Shown here in pieces: positions 16,480 through 25,462 of a DNA stretch of 64,000 bases. The notes beneath the pieces were generated by a model that worked only from the letters and a program-made list of their open reading frames with translations, was not told where the DNA came from and searched no databases. The stretch spans positions 316,177 to 380,176 of the forward strand of contig NZ_LMDY01000013.1 of assembly GCF_001425905.1 (NCBI RefSeq). Reading direction: 5' to 3'. A program made the translations under genes and the position numbers. The DNA comes from Methylibium sp. Root1272 (GTDB lineage: Bacteria > Pseudomonadota > Gammaproteobacteria > Burkholderiales > Burkholderiaceae_C). How positions within the stretch are numbered: the first letter of the stretch is position 1; every line of letters begins with the position of its first letter.

Positions 16480-18096
16480 TCAGTTCGGCGGCGCCGGCAC
16501 CGTCCACTTTCTGGTGATCTCGCCGGCACCGTCTGCGCTCTCGAGGTGCACGTCGAAGCCCCAGAGCCGGGCGACGTGCTTGAGCACCTCGGTCGTCTGC
16601 TCGTTCAGCGGACGATCGTTGTGCTGGGTGTGACGCAGCACCAGCGAGCGGTCGCCGCGCAGGTTGACGTTCCAGACCTGGATGTTGGGCTCGCGCTGGC
16701 CGAGGTCGTACTGGTGCGACAGCGCCTCACGCAGACGTCGATAGCCGGATTCGTCGTGGATCGCGGAAATCTCGAGTTCGGATTCCTTCTCGTCGTCGAG
16801 CACCGCGAACAGTCGCAGCTCGCGCATCAGCCGTGGCGAGAGGTACTGGCCGATGAAGCTCTCGTCCTTGAAGTTGCGCATCGCATGATCGAGCGTGACC
16901 AGCCAGTCGGCGCCGGCGATCTCCGGGAACCATTGCCGGTCTTCGTCGTCGGGCGATTCGCAGATGCGCTTGAGATCGGTGTACATCGCGAAACCGAGCG
17001 CATAGGGGTTGATGCCGCTGTAGGCCGGGTGGCCGACCGGTGGCTGGTAGATCACGTTGGTGTGTGACTTCAGCCACTCGACCATCATGCCGTCGGCCAG
17101 GTGGCCGTTGTCGTACATCGTGTTGAGCAGACGGTGGTGCCAGAAAGTGGCCCACCCTTCGTTCATCACCTGGGTCTGACGCTGCGGATAGAAATACTGC
17201 GCCACCTTGCGCACGATGCGCACCACCTCGCGCTGCCAGGGCTCGAGCAGCGGCGCGTTCTTCTCGATGAAATACAGCAGGTTCTCCTGCGGCTCGGCCG
17301 GGTAGCGTTGTGCATTGGCTTCCTCGGCGGCCGGTTCGGCGCGCCGCGGCAGCGTGCGCCACATGTCGTTGACCTGCTGCTGCGCATAGGCCTCGCGCTC
17401 GGCACGGCGCGTCTGTTCCTGCGCCAGCGACAGCTTGGTCGGACGGCGGTAGCGGTCCACGCCGTGGTTCATCAAGGCATGGCAGCTGTCGAGCAGATCC
17501 TCCACCGCGTCGAGCCCGCGCCGCTCCTCGCACTCGGCGATGTAGTTCTTGGCGTAGACCAGGTAGTCGATGATCGACGACGCGTCGGTCCACATGCGGA
17601 ACAGGTAGTTGCCCTTGAAGAAACTGTTGTGCCCGTAGGCGGCGTGCGCGATCACCAGCGCCTGCATCGCCAGCGAGTTCTCCTCCATCAGGTAGCTGAT
17701 GCAGGGGTTGGAATTGATGACGATCTCGTAGGCCAGGCCCATGTGGCCGCGGCGGTAGTTCTTCTCGGTGGCGATGAATTCCTTGCCGTAGCTCCAGTGC
17801 CGGTAGTTCACCGGCATGCCCACCGACGCGTAGGCATCCATCATCTGCTCGGCCGTGATGATCTCGAGCTGGTTGGGATAGGTGTCCAGGCCGTAGCCCC
17901 TGGCCGTCTCGCGGATCACGTCGTGGTATTGGTCGATCAGCTCGAAGGTCCAGTCGCTCGAGTTCGGCAGATGCGCCTTGGCCCGCGGACGCGCGACGAT
18001 CTCGCTCGCGGCGCGGACGCGCGCCGCCGCAGGCACGTCGGACTCGGTGAACAGGTCGGGCGTCGCGACCGACGCCGCCTCTCGCTTGCGTGTCAT
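16480..18096 (-). CDS. SpoVR family protein
   Basis: A 538-residue SpoVR/YcgB-type protein, recognised from WTFELIDQYHDVIRETARGYGLDTYPNQLEII, YRHWSYGKEFIATEKNYRRG, HAAYGHNSFFKGNYLF, MNEGWATFWHHRLLNTMYD and NPYALGFAMYTDLKRI. The biochemical role is unknown. In many proteobacteria it is encoded with PrkA and a YeaH-type von Willebrand protein and belongs to stationary-phase or nitrogen-stress responses. It is the last gene of the prkA-yeaH-spoVR run, with 25 nt between it and yeaH. Confidence 0.95.
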   Translation of the reverse strand: MTRKREAASVATPDLFTESDVPAAARVRAASEIVARPRAKAHLPNSSDWTFELIDQYHDVIRETARGYGLDTYPNQLEIITAEQMMDAYASVGMPVNYRHWSYGKEFIATEKNYRRGHMGLAYEIVINSNPCISYLMEENSLAMQALVIAHAAYGHNSFFKGNYLFRMWTDASSIIDYLVYAKNYIAECEERRGLDAVEDLLDSCHALMNHGVDRYRRPTKLSLAQEQTRRAEREAYAQQQVNDMWRTLPRRAEPAAEEANAQRYPAEPQENLLYFIEKNAPLLEPWQREVVRIVRKVAQYFYPQRQTQVMNEGWATFWHHRLLNTMYDNGHLADGMMVEWLKSHTNVIYQPPVGHPAYSGINPYALGFAMYTDLKRICESPDDEDRQWFPEIAGADWLVTLDHAMRNFKDESFIGQYLSPRLMRELRLFAVLDDEKESELEISAIHDESGYRRLREALSHQYDLGQREPNIQVWNVNLRGDRSLVLRHTQHNDRPLNEQTTEVLKHVARLWGFDVHLESADGAGEITRKWTVPAPPN

Positions 18097-18121
18097 GACG
18101 ACTCCTTGCACTGCCGACCGT

Positions 18122-19432
18122 TCATGTCGCGCCTTCCTTCTTGAACAGCTCGCGAAAGACAGGATAGATCTGCGAGGGCTCGAGCACCTTGCGCATCGCG
18201 AAGTGCGGCTGCGTCTGGGCCACCTGAGCGTACTCTTCCCAGAGGTTCTGCTCGGGTTCGGCCACCTGCACGTAAGCGAAGTAGCGACACAGCGGCAGCA
18301 ACTGCGTGGACACGATCTCGCGGCAGCGGCCGCTGTCGTGATGCCAGTTGTCCCCGTCACTGGCCTGGGCGCCGTAGATGTTCCACTCGCTGGTCGGGTA
18401 GCGCGCCCGGACGATCTCCTCCATCAGCACCAGGGCGCTCGAGACCACCGTGCCGCCGGTTTCGGTCGAGTGGAAGAAGCCTTCCTCGTCGACCTCCTGC
18501 GCCTGCGTGTGATGGCGGATGAAGACCACGTCGATCTTCTCGTAGTGGCGCGTCAGGAACAGATACAGCAGGATGAAGAAGCGCTTCGACAGGTCCTTGC
18601 GTGACTCGTCCATCGAGCCGGACACGTCCATCAGGCAGAACATCACCGCCTTGGTGGTGGGGACCGGCACCTTGACGCGGCTGCGAAAACGCAGGTCGAT
18701 CGGGTCGAGGAAGGGGATGCGTGCGACCTTCTGGCGCAGCAGCTCGATACGACTCTCCAGGTCCTTGATCTCGCGCTGCCGCAGAGCGTGGCCCGGATCG
18801 AGGTCGACGCCGCCGGTGTCGAGACGCGCGCGCTGCTTCAGGCTCGCGAGCTGGGCCTCCAGGTGCCGCAGCTCGCGCCGCGCATCGGCACCGAGCGCGA
18901 TGCGCCGGCCGATCGCGCCGCGCATCGAACGCACCACGTGCAGATTGCTCTGCGTGCCATCGCTGGTGAAGCCGGCACGCTGGTTCTTGTACTCCGGCGT
19001 TTCGGCCAGCTGGGTCTTCACGAGGTTGGGCAGTGCCAGGTCATCGAAGAAGACCTGCATGAACTCTTCCTTGCTCAGGTGGAAGACGAAATCGTCCTCA
19101 CCCTCACCCGAGTCGCTGGCCTGCGACCCGCCACCCTGCCCGCCGCCACCCTCGGGCCGCTTGATGCGGTCGCCGCGCACGTACTCCTTGTTGCCCGGGT
19201 GCACCATCTCGCGCTTGCCGCCGGTGCCATGGCCGAACAGCGGCTCGGACACGTCGCGCTTGGGCAGGGTGATGTCCTCGCCCTGTTCGATGTCGCGGAT
19301 GCCGCGGCCACTGACCGCCTTGCGCACGGCCTCGCGGATCTGCGTCTTGTGGCGGCGCAGGAAACGCTCTCGGTTGCCGATCGACTTGTTCTTGCCCGCG
19401 AGCCTGCGATCGATGATCTGCTGAAGCGCCAT
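18122..19432 (-). CDS. yeaH: YeaH/YhbH family protein (DUF444, vWA-like)
   Basis: A 436-residue DUF444 protein. It has the N-terminal IDRRLAGKNKSIGNRERFLRR, a Gly/Ser-rich linker, LSKEEFMQVFFDDLALP, and the von Willebrand metal-site motif FCLMDVSGSMDESRKDLSKRFF. It accompanies PrkA and SpoVR in a conserved stress-response operon whose molecular function is unresolved. It starts 71 nt downstream of the prkA stop. Confidence 0.95.
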   Translation of the reverse strand: MALQQIIDRRLAGKNKSIGNRERFLRRHKTQIREAVRKAVSGRGIRDIEQGEDITLPKRDVSEPLFGHGTGGKREMVHPGNKEYVRGDRIKRPEGGGGQGGGSQASDSGEGEDDFVFHLSKEEFMQVFFDDLALPNLVKTQLAETPEYKNQRAGFTSDGTQSNLHVVRSMRGAIGRRIALGADARRELRHLEAQLASLKQRARLDTGGVDLDPGHALRQREIKDLESRIELLRQKVARIPFLDPIDLRFRSRVKVPVPTTKAVMFCLMDVSGSMDESRKDLSKRFFILLYLFLTRHYEKIDVVFIRHHTQAQEVDEEGFFHSTETGGTVVSSALVLMEEIVRARYPTSEWNIYGAQASDGDNWHHDSGRCREIVSTQLLPLCRYFAYVQVAEPEQNLWEEYAQVAQTQPHFAMRKVLEPSQIYPVFRELFKKEGAT

Positions 19433-19503
19433 GCGTTGTCCTCGAAGTGGCGGTCGCGGTCAGCGCCTGGGGCAACGACGCCGCTCGCGTTTCGCAACCA
19501 TCG

Positions 19504-21426
19504 TCAGGAACTCTTTCTCACGCGCAGGTACCACTCGCACAGCAGGCGCACCTGCTTGGGCGTGTAGCCCTTCTGCACCATCCGGTTCACGAAGTCCTCG
19601 TGCTTCTTCGCCTCGTCGGCGCTGGCCTTGGCGTTGAAGCTGATCACCGGCAGCAGCTCCTCGGTGTTCGAGAACATCTTCTTCTCGATCACCGTGCGCA
19701 GCTTCTCGTAGCTCGTCCACAGCGGGTTGTTGCCGGCGTTGTTGGCGCGGGCGCGCAGCACGAAGTTGACGATCTCGTTGCGGAAGTCCTTCGGGTTGGC
19801 GATGCCGGCCGGCTTCTCGATCTTCTCGAGTTCGGCGTTCAACGAGCCCCGGTCGAACACCTCGCCGGTGTCGGTATCGCGGTACTCCTGGTCCTGGATC
19901 CAGTAGTCGGCGTAGGTGACGTAGCGGTCGAAGATGTTCTGACCATACTCGGAGTAGCTCTCCAGGTAAGCCGTCTGAATCTCCTTGCCGATGAACTCGG
20001 CATAGCGCGCCGCCAGGAACTCCTTGATGAAACCGAGGTACTTCTGCTCGGTCTCGGTGGGGAACTGCTCGCGCTCGATCTGCTGCTCCAGCACGTACAT
20101 CAGGTGCACCGGGTTCGCGGCGACTTCCGACGAATCGAAGTTGAACACCTTGGACAGGATCTTGAAGGCGAAGCGCGTCGAGATACCGCTCATGCCCTCA
20201 TCGACGCCGGCGTAGTCGCGGTACTCCTGGTAGCTCTTGGCCTTGGGATCGGTGTCCTTGAGGCTCTCGCCGTCATAGACCAGCGCCTTGCTGAACAGCG
20301 AGGAGTTCTCCGGCTCCTTCAGCCGCGACAGCACCGCGAACTGCGCCATCATCTTCAGCGTGCCGGGCGCGCACTTCGCATCGCTGAGCGAGGAGCCGCG
20401 GATCAGCTTGTCGTAGATCTTCACCTCCTCGCCGATGCGCAGGCAGTACGGCACCTTGACGATGTAGATGCGGTCGAGGAAGGCCTCGTTGTTCTTGTTG
20501 TTGCGGAAAGTCTTCCACTCGCTCTCGTTGCTGTGCGCGAGGATGATGCCGTCGAAGGGGATCGCGCCGAAGCCCTCGGTGCCCTTGTAGTTGCCTTCCT
20601 GGGTCGCCGTGAGCAGCGGGTGCAGCACCTTGATCGGCGCCTTGAACATCTCGACGAACTCGAGCAGGCCCTGGTTGGCCAGGCACAGGCCGCCGGAGTA
20701 GCTGTAGGCGTCCGGATCGTCCTGGGCGTAGGTCTCGAGCTTGCGGATGTCGACCTTGCCGACCAGCGAGCTGATGTCCTGGTTGTTCTCGTCGCCCGGC
20801 TCGGTCTTGGCCACGCCGACCTGCTTCAGGATCGACGGATAGCGCTTCACGACCCGGAACTGGCGGATGTCGCCACCGTACTCGTCGAGCCGCTTCACGG
20901 CCCAGGGCGACAGGACGCGGTTCAGGTAGCGCCGCGGGATGCCGTATTCCTTCTCCAGGATGGGGCCGTCCTCGTCCATGTCGAACAGGCCGAGCGGCGA
21001 CTCGTTCACCGGCGAGCCCTTGATGGCGTAGAACGGCACTTCCTGCATCAGGTGCTTGAGCCGCTCGGCGATCGAGCTCTTGCCGCCGCCCACCGGTCCC
21101 AGCAGATAGAGGATCTGCTTCTTCTCCTCGAGCCCCTGTGCCGCGTGGCGGAAGTAAGAGACGACCTGCTCGATCGAGTCTTCCATGCCGTAGAACTCGG
21201 CGAACGCCGGGTAGCGCTTGATCACCTTGTTCGCGAACAGGCGCGACATGCGTGGATCGTTGCGCGTGTCCACGAGTTCGGGCTCGCCGATGGCCTTGAG
21301 CATGCGCTCGGCCGCCGTGGCATAGGCCACCGGCTCGCGCCGGCAGATGTCGAGGTACTCCTCGAGCGTGAACTCTTCCTCGCGGCTGCGCTCGTAGCGC
21401 GCCGCAAAGCTGCTGATCACATCCAT
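19504..21426 (-). CDS. prkA: PrkA/YeaG family serine protein kinase
   Basis: A 640-residue protein equal in length to E. coli YeaG. EEEFTLEEYLDICRREPVAYATAAERML aligns with the YeaG N-terminus and sets the start at 21426 (after acggagga) rather than 39 nt upstream. The AAA-like P-loop is LLGPVGGGKSSIAERLK. The C-terminal domain (after ~residue 400) is kinase-like. It acts in cytosolic adaptation to nutrient stress. First gene of the prkA-yeaH-spoVR operon, downstream of a sigma54-type promoter at 21630-21645. Confidence 0.95.
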   Translation of the reverse strand: MDVISSFAARYERSREEEFTLEEYLDICRREPVAYATAAERMLKAIGEPELVDTRNDPRMSRLFANKVIKRYPAFAEFYGMEDSIEQVVSYFRHAAQGLEEKKQILYLLGPVGGGKSSIAERLKHLMQEVPFYAIKGSPVNESPLGLFDMDEDGPILEKEYGIPRRYLNRVLSPWAVKRLDEYGGDIRQFRVVKRYPSILKQVGVAKTEPGDENNQDISSLVGKVDIRKLETYAQDDPDAYSYSGGLCLANQGLLEFVEMFKAPIKVLHPLLTATQEGNYKGTEGFGAIPFDGIILAHSNESEWKTFRNNKNNEAFLDRIYIVKVPYCLRIGEEVKIYDKLIRGSSLSDAKCAPGTLKMMAQFAVLSRLKEPENSSLFSKALVYDGESLKDTDPKAKSYQEYRDYAGVDEGMSGISTRFAFKILSKVFNFDSSEVAANPVHLMYVLEQQIEREQFPTETEQKYLGFIKEFLAARYAEFIGKEIQTAYLESYSEYGQNIFDRYVTYADYWIQDQEYRDTDTGEVFDRGSLNAELEKIEKPAGIANPKDFRNEIVNFVLRARANNAGNNPLWTSYEKLRTVIEKKMFSNTEELLPVISFNAKASADEAKKHEDFVNRMVQKGYTPKQVRLLCEWYLRVRKSS

Positions 21427-21629
21427 CACGTCCTCCGTTCCAGATTCGGGAGGCGGCGTCGCCACGTGGTCGGCCTGTTACCGGAGAGATCTCGGCTGGC
21501 CACTGTGCAGCGCTGCCTGCGGTTATCGATCAAGCGGTCTCGACGATCATGCATCCTTGCCCCGTGCGACGACAACAATACAAGGCACTTTTCGGGTCAA
21601 TTGCAGGAATCGAGCCCTGCCACCGACTG

Positions 21630-21645
21630 TGCAAATAGCATGCCC
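21630..21645 (-). promoter_or_regulatory. Sigma54 (-24/-12) type promoter of the prkA operon
   Basis: On the minus strand GGGCATGCTATTTGCA has GG and GC separated by exactly 10 nt and a perfect TTGCA -12 block. The -24 block GGCATG deviates slightly from TGGCAC. The expected transcription start is near 21619, giving a leader of about 190 nt before prkA. E. coli yeaGH is known to be sigma54-dependent. The remainder of the 386-nt gap (21427-21812) shows no gene; a conspicuous enhancer site was not identified. Confidence 0.6.
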
Positions 21646-21812
21646 CTTTCCGCCGCAATCCGCCAGTCATGGCGTGGGAGCCCTGCAGCAGGTGAGTGGT
21701 TCCCCCGGACGAAGGTGATGGCGCACGCCCGTTCAACGCCCGAGTGCACGCAACGGTTCACCGTGCGCGGCGCGGGCGCAAGACGCCCGCAAGCACACGC
21801 CAGCGGCAGCCC

Positions 21813-22724
21813 TCAGCCGGCAGCCGGACCGCGCAACTTGTCGAGCAGTCCCGACAACTCGTCGAGCGAGCCGAAGGCGATGGCCACCTCGCCCTGCTCG
21901 CCGCGCTTGCTGCGCTTCTTGACGCGGATCTCGACCGCCGCCGTCAGAAGGTCGGCCAGCTCTTCCTCCAGACGCACGATATCGCGCGACTTGGCCTGCT
22001 GGCCGCGCAACAGCTGCGTCTGCCGGCCACCGGCCGTGGCGCGGGCCACCAGCTTCTCGGCATCGCGCACCGTCAGCTTCTTCGCGGCGATCTCGTGGGC
22101 TGCGGTGACCTGCTGCGCCCGCTCGAGCACCAGCAGAGCCCGTGCATGCCCCATGTCGAGGTCGCCGGCCATCAGCATCTGCTGCACCGGCTCGGCCAGG
22201 TTCAGTAACCGCAACAGGTTGCTCGCGGCGCTGCGCGAGCGGCCGACCGCCTGCGCCGCCTGCTCGTGCGTCAGGCCGAATTCTTCGGTCAGGCGCCGCA
22301 GGCCCTGCGCCTCCTCGAGCGGGTTCAGGTCCTCGCGCTGCATGTTCTCGATCAGCGCCATGACCGCGGCCGATTCGTCGGACACGTCCTTCACGAGCAC
22401 CGGCACCTCGCTCAGACCGGCCAGCTTGGCGGCCCGGCTGCGGCGTTCGCCGGCGATGATCTCGTAGCGGCCGAGCGCGGCGTCGCCGACCGGGCGAACG
22501 AGGATCGGCTGCATCACGCCTTGGCTCCGGATGCTTTCGGCCAGCTCATAGAGCGAGCCCTCGTCCATGCGCGTGCGCGGCTGGTATTTACCGGTCTGCA
22601 GCTGGCTCAGCTTCAGTGTCGTGGGCAGGCCGTTGCCGGCCGCCTGCGCCGGTGTGTCCTGTGCCTTGGGCCCGAGCAGGGCTTCGAGGCCGAGGCCGAG
22701 GCCTTTGGGTTTCTTGGTGACCAT
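21813..22724 (-). CDS. parB: Chromosome-partitioning protein ParB
   Basis: A 303-residue CTPase clamp protein that loads at parS and spreads. It opens KKPKGLGLGLEALLG. The Box II region is YEIIAGERRSRAAKLAGL and ALIENMQREDLNPLEEAQGL, and the helix-turn-helix region is FGLTHEQAAQAVGRSRSAASNLLRLL. A dimerisation C-terminus is present. The start MVTKKPKG at 22724 is preferred to further-upstream atg codons. Part of a vapB-vapC-parA-hydrolase-parB run, and a cognate perfect parS lies in mnmG at 26695. Confidence 0.95.
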   Translation of the reverse strand: MVTKKPKGLGLGLEALLGPKAQDTPAQAAGNGLPTTLKLSQLQTGKYQPRTRMDEGSLYELAESIRSQGVMQPILVRPVGDAALGRYEIIAGERRSRAAKLAGLSEVPVLVKDVSDESAAVMALIENMQREDLNPLEEAQGLRRLTEEFGLTHEQAAQAVGRSRSAASNLLRLLNLAEPVQQMLMAGDLDMGHARALLVLERAQQVTAAHEIAAKKLTVRDAEKLVARATAGGRQTQLLRGQQAKSRDIVRLEEELADLLTAAVEIRVKKRSKRGEQGEVAIAFGSLDELSGLLDKLRGPAAG

Positions 22725-22779
22725 GACGGTCATTCTCACCGAGCCGACCGCCACCGGTGCATCGAACGCGCCACGACGC

Positions 22780-23325
22780 TCAGGCCGTGCGCAGTGCGAT
22801 CAGCAGCTGATGACCCACGTCCCAGTCGCCCAGGCCCGATTCGCTGTTGAGGTGACCGAGCGACCCGGCCACGACCAGGGTCGCGCCCCAGTCCTGCGCC
22901 ATCGCGCCGGCGCGCTGCGCAGCGCAATAGGGATCGTCGGTACTGATCACCACCGTCGCCGGAAACGGCAGGCGCTGGCGCACCACCGGTCGCCAGGAGT
23001 GCAGTTGCGGCGGCATGTCCTCGCGCTCGGTGTCGGGCGGGCCGACGAGCAGCGCGCCACGCACGCGATCGGCGTGCCGCGTGTGCGCGGCCCAGGCAGC
23101 GACCAGTTGGCAGCCGAGGCTGTGAGCCACCAGCCAGCACGGCTGCGGGGCCGCCAGCAGCACCTCCTCGAGACGCGCCATCCAGTCGCCGCGGCGCGGC
23201 CAGTGCCAGTCGTCCTGTTCGACGCGACGGTAGCCATGGCGCTGCTCCCACCGCGTCTGCCAATGGGCGGCGTCGGAGTTCTGCCAACCGGGCAGCACCA
23301 GCACGGGGGACGGAGAGCCGTTCAT
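22780..23325 (-). CDS. RBBP9/YdeN-type alpha/beta serine hydrolase
   Basis: A 181-residue hydrolase. VLVLPGWQNSDAAHWQTRWE is the family N-terminus, and VAHSLGCQL holds the nucleophile Ser (GxSxG variant H-S-L-G). STDDPYCA and GSLGHLN supply the Asp and His of the triad. The substrate is unknown. It sits between parA (12 nt) and parB (55 nt) and is expected to be co-transcribed, but a role in segregation is not implied by sequence. Confidence 0.88.
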   Translation of the reverse strand: MNGSPSPVLVLPGWQNSDAAHWQTRWEQRHGYRRVEQDDWHWPRRGDWMARLEEVLLAAPQPCWLVAHSLGCQLVAAWAAHTRHADRVRGALLVGPPDTEREDMPPQLHSWRPVVRQRLPFPATVVISTDDPYCAAQRAGAMAQDWGATLVVAGSLGHLNSESGLGDWDVGHQLLIALRTA

Positions 23326-23337
23326 GTTCGTCGCTGC

Positions 23338-24111
23338 TCAGCGCATGCCGGCGAGGCGCTTCACCATCTCGTTGGCGAACTGCACGAAGGCCAGGGCGCC
23401 CTTCGACTGGCCGTCGAACACCACGCCCGGCAGGCCGTAGCTCGGCGCTTCGGCGAGGCGCACGTTGCGCGGGATCACGGTGTCGAACACCTTGTCGCCG
23501 AAGTGCGCCTTGAGCTGCTCGCTCACCTGCTGCTGCAGGGTGATGCGTGGATCGAACATCACGCGCAGCAGGCCGATGATCTGCAGCGCCGGGTTGAGGT
23601 TGGCATGCACCTGCTTGATGGTGTTCACCAGGTCGGACAGGCCTTCGAGCGCGAAGTACTCGCATTGCATCGGCACCACCACGCCGTGCGCCGAACACAG
23701 TCCGTTGAGCGTGAGCAGGCTCAGCGACGGCGGGCAGTCGATCAGCACGAAGTCATATTCGCCATCGACCGCAGCGAGCGCGGTCTTGAGGCGCTGGTCG
23801 CGGCGCTCGAGCGCGACCAGCTCGACCTCGGCGCCCGCCAGCTCGCGGTTGGAGCCAAGGACGTCGTAACCGCCTTTTTCGGAACGGCGGCGCGCCTCGG
23901 CGATCGACGCCGATTCGAGCAGCACGTCATAGACCGACAGCTCCAGCGCGCGCTTGTCGATGCCCGAGCCCATGGTGGCATTGCCTTGGGGGTCGAGGTC
24001 GACCACCAGCGTACGCTGGCCGATCAGCGCCAAGCCGGCGGCCAGGTTGACGGTGGTCGTCGTCTTGCCGACGCCGCCCTTTTGATTCGCGATGCAGAAG
24101 ATCTTGGCCAT
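23338..24111 (-). CDS. parA: Chromosome-partitioning ATPase ParA (Soj)
   Basis: A 257-residue Walker-type ATPase. The deviant Walker A motif KGGVGKTTTTVNLA occupies residues 11-24. Further motifs are VDLDPQGNATMGSGI and FVLIDCPPSLSLLTLN. It works with ParB-parS in segregation of the chromosome origin. The start lies 3 nt after the vapC stop, an unusually tight link to a toxin-antitoxin pair. Confidence 0.97.
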   Translation of the reverse strand: MAKIFCIANQKGGVGKTTTTVNLAAGLALIGQRTLVVDLDPQGNATMGSGIDKRALELSVYDVLLESASIAEARRRSEKGGYDVLGSNRELAGAEVELVALERRDQRLKTALAAVDGEYDFVLIDCPPSLSLLTLNGLCSAHGVVVPMQCEYFALEGLSDLVNTIKQVHANLNPALQIIGLLRVMFDPRITLQQQVSEQLKAHFGDKVFDTVIPRNVRLAEAPSYGLPGVVFDGQSKGALAFVQFANEMVKRLAGMR

Positions 24112-24114
24112 GGC

Positions 24115-24534
24115 TCAGTCGCCGAGTGCGACAGGAACGCCCACCGCGCGGGCTGCGCGGCTGAGGGCGGGGTCCAGCGTCGCAAGCGGCAGGCCGCGAC
24201 GCTGGGCAAGGTCGAGGTAGAGCGCATCACAGGTGCTGAGGCCACGGTCTCGCGCCAATTCCAGTACCTCGTGCCGCATGCGCTGGGGCACGCCAGCTTC
24301 GGTTTCGATCGGCAACTCGTCCAGCAGCGCGACGATCTCGGCGACTCGCCCCATCGTGGTGCGGCCACGCCGCTCGGCGAGCAGCAGGAGCTGCGTCACC
24401 TCGGCATGCCAGATTTCCGGCACCACCGCGCCATGGCGCGCCACCTCGTGCGCGAGCTCGCGCGAGGCCGGGGTCTGTTCATCGGACGACAGCCACGACA
24501 ACGCGGCCGATGCATCGAGCACCACGGCTGCCAT
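24115..24534 (-). CDS. vapC: PIN-domain toxin, VapC family
   Basis: A 139-residue PIN ribonuclease. VLDASAALSWL gives the first acidic residue (D7). EIWHAEVTQLLL gives the conserved Glu. STCDALYLDLAQRRGLPLATLDPAL supplies the two late Asp residues. The four-acid metal site looks intact, so an active toxin is expected. The start overlaps the antitoxin stop by 1 nt. The gene ends 3 nt before parA. Confidence 0.9.
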   Translation of the reverse strand: MAAVVLDASAALSWLSSDEQTPASRELAHEVARHGAVVPEIWHAEVTQLLLLAERRGRTTMGRVAEIVALLDELPIETEAGVPQRMRHEVLELARDRGLSTCDALYLDLAQRRGLPLATLDPALSRAARAVGVPVALGD

Positions 24535-24773
24535 CAGCGCTGCCCTTCTCCGCGCGAGGCCCGCCAGTCCAGGCCGAGCGCCTGATCCTGGCCAATCTGC
24601 AGCAGGCGCTCCACGGCCGCCTGCGCGTCGGCGGCGGAGCGAGCGATCGGCACCAGCCTTGCCACCGGGTGGCCGTGGCGGGTGATCACGATCTCCTCGC
24701 CGCGTTCGACACGCTCTAGCAGTGCCGACAAGTGAGTCTTCGCCTCGAATGCGCCGACCGTGGTGGATAGCAT
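24534..24773 (-). CDS. vapB: Phd/YefM-type antitoxin
   Basis: A 79-residue protein. STTVGAFEAKTHLSALLERVERGE and IVITRHGHPVARLVPI are the DNA-binding and folding core of Phd/YefM antitoxins, and the C-terminal half (SAADAQAAVERLL onward) would bind the toxin. No good Shine-Dalgarno is visible before the atg at 24773. A perfect inverted repeat lies 12 nt upstream, consistent with autoregulation. Confidence 0.88.
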   Translation of the reverse strand: MLSTTVGAFEAKTHLSALLERVERGEEIVITRHGHPVARLVPIARSAADAQAAVERLLQIGQDQALGLDWRASRGEGQR

Positions 24774-24784
24774 TTCTAGAATTT

Positions 24785-24806
24785 AAACCAGTTTTTAGAC
24801 TGGTTT
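24785..24806. promoter_or_regulatory. Inverted repeat upstream of the antitoxin, probable autoregulatory operator
   Basis: aaaccagt at 24785-24792 and actggttt at 24799-24806 are perfect 8-bp arms separated by 6 nt. The surrounding 24770-24812 stretch is strikingly AT-rich for this genome, as expected of a promoter. Phd/YefM antitoxins typically bind such palindromes overlapping their own promoter. Function is inferred from position. Confidence 0.65.
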
Positions 24807-24867
24807 TATTTTCGAGGCTGCCGACGGAAGCGTCAAGCGCGGTCGACCGCGACGCTCGCATGCAGTA

Positions 24868-25461
24868 TCAGGGTGCAGCCGGCGCCGTCTGGCGATGCCG
24901 TTCGAGCCGCGCCAGATCGAATCCCTGAGTTTGCAGGGTGGCACGCACCACCCGGTCGTCGTCGTCTGAGAGCGATGGCGTCCGGGACAGCACCCAGAGG
25001 TACTCGCGTGTCGGTTCGCTCACCAGCGCGTAGCGCCCTTCGGGGCCCAGCGCCAGCACCCAGTAATCACCCCAGCCGACAGGCAACCACCGGATCAGCG
25101 CCGGCAGAAAGCTCACCCGCAGTTGCGCCGGGATCAACTGCCCTTCGACAACGCTGCCCACTGCTTGCGCGACCCCGCGGATCGATTCGATGCGCCCCTC
25201 GGCATTCCGACACTGGTTCGCCACCTCGACCTCTCCCTGTTCCAGCAGGCGGTAGGTGGCGCGGGTGTCGCTGACACACTGTCGCTGAAAGCGGTTCGGA
25301 TACCAGGCAACCTGGTACCAGGTACCCATGTAGGCCGACACGTCCAAGCTCGGCAGCGACTGGAGCGCCGGCAACGATTGCTGCGGCGCGCCGCCCCCCG
25401 CGTACGTACTGTTCAGGGTCAAACCAAGAATCAGAATGCCGAGCCGGCGATGAACGTGCAT
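24868..25461 (-). CDS. Bacterial lipocalin (Blc-like)
   Basis: A 197-residue exported lipocalin. The N-terminal signal is GILILGLTLNSTYAGG. The lipocalin GxW motif is MGTWYQVAWYPNRFQRQC, and the C-terminal motifs are YWVLALGPEGRYALVSEPTREYLWVLSRTP. Unlike E. coli Blc no lipobox cysteine is visible, so it is probably periplasmic rather than lipid-anchored. The family binds fatty acids or lysophospholipids. The start is 1 nt from the rsmG stop, so it is probably coupled to the mnmG-rsmG operon. Confidence 0.87.
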   Translation of the reverse strand: MHVHRRLGILILGLTLNSTYAGGGAPQQSLPALQSLPSLDVSAYMGTWYQVAWYPNRFQRQCVSDTRATYRLLEQGEVEVANQCRNAEGRIESIRGVAQAVGSVVEGQLIPAQLRVSFLPALIRWLPVGWGDYWVLALGPEGRYALVSEPTREYLWVLSRTPSLSDDDDRVVRATLQTQGFDLARLERHRQTAPAAP

Positions 25462-25462
25462 T

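Noticed and set aside
21600-21625. tRNA T-arm-like sequence (gcagg gctcgatt cctgc on the minus strand)
   Set aside because: The loop is 8 nt and no acceptor, D or anticodon arms can be built around it, so it is not a tRNA or tmRNA gene.
24115-24861. Longer 248-residue version of the PIN toxin
   Set aside because: The extension overlaps the antitoxin in another frame; the start at 24534 gives the normal VapC length and a 1-nt overlap.
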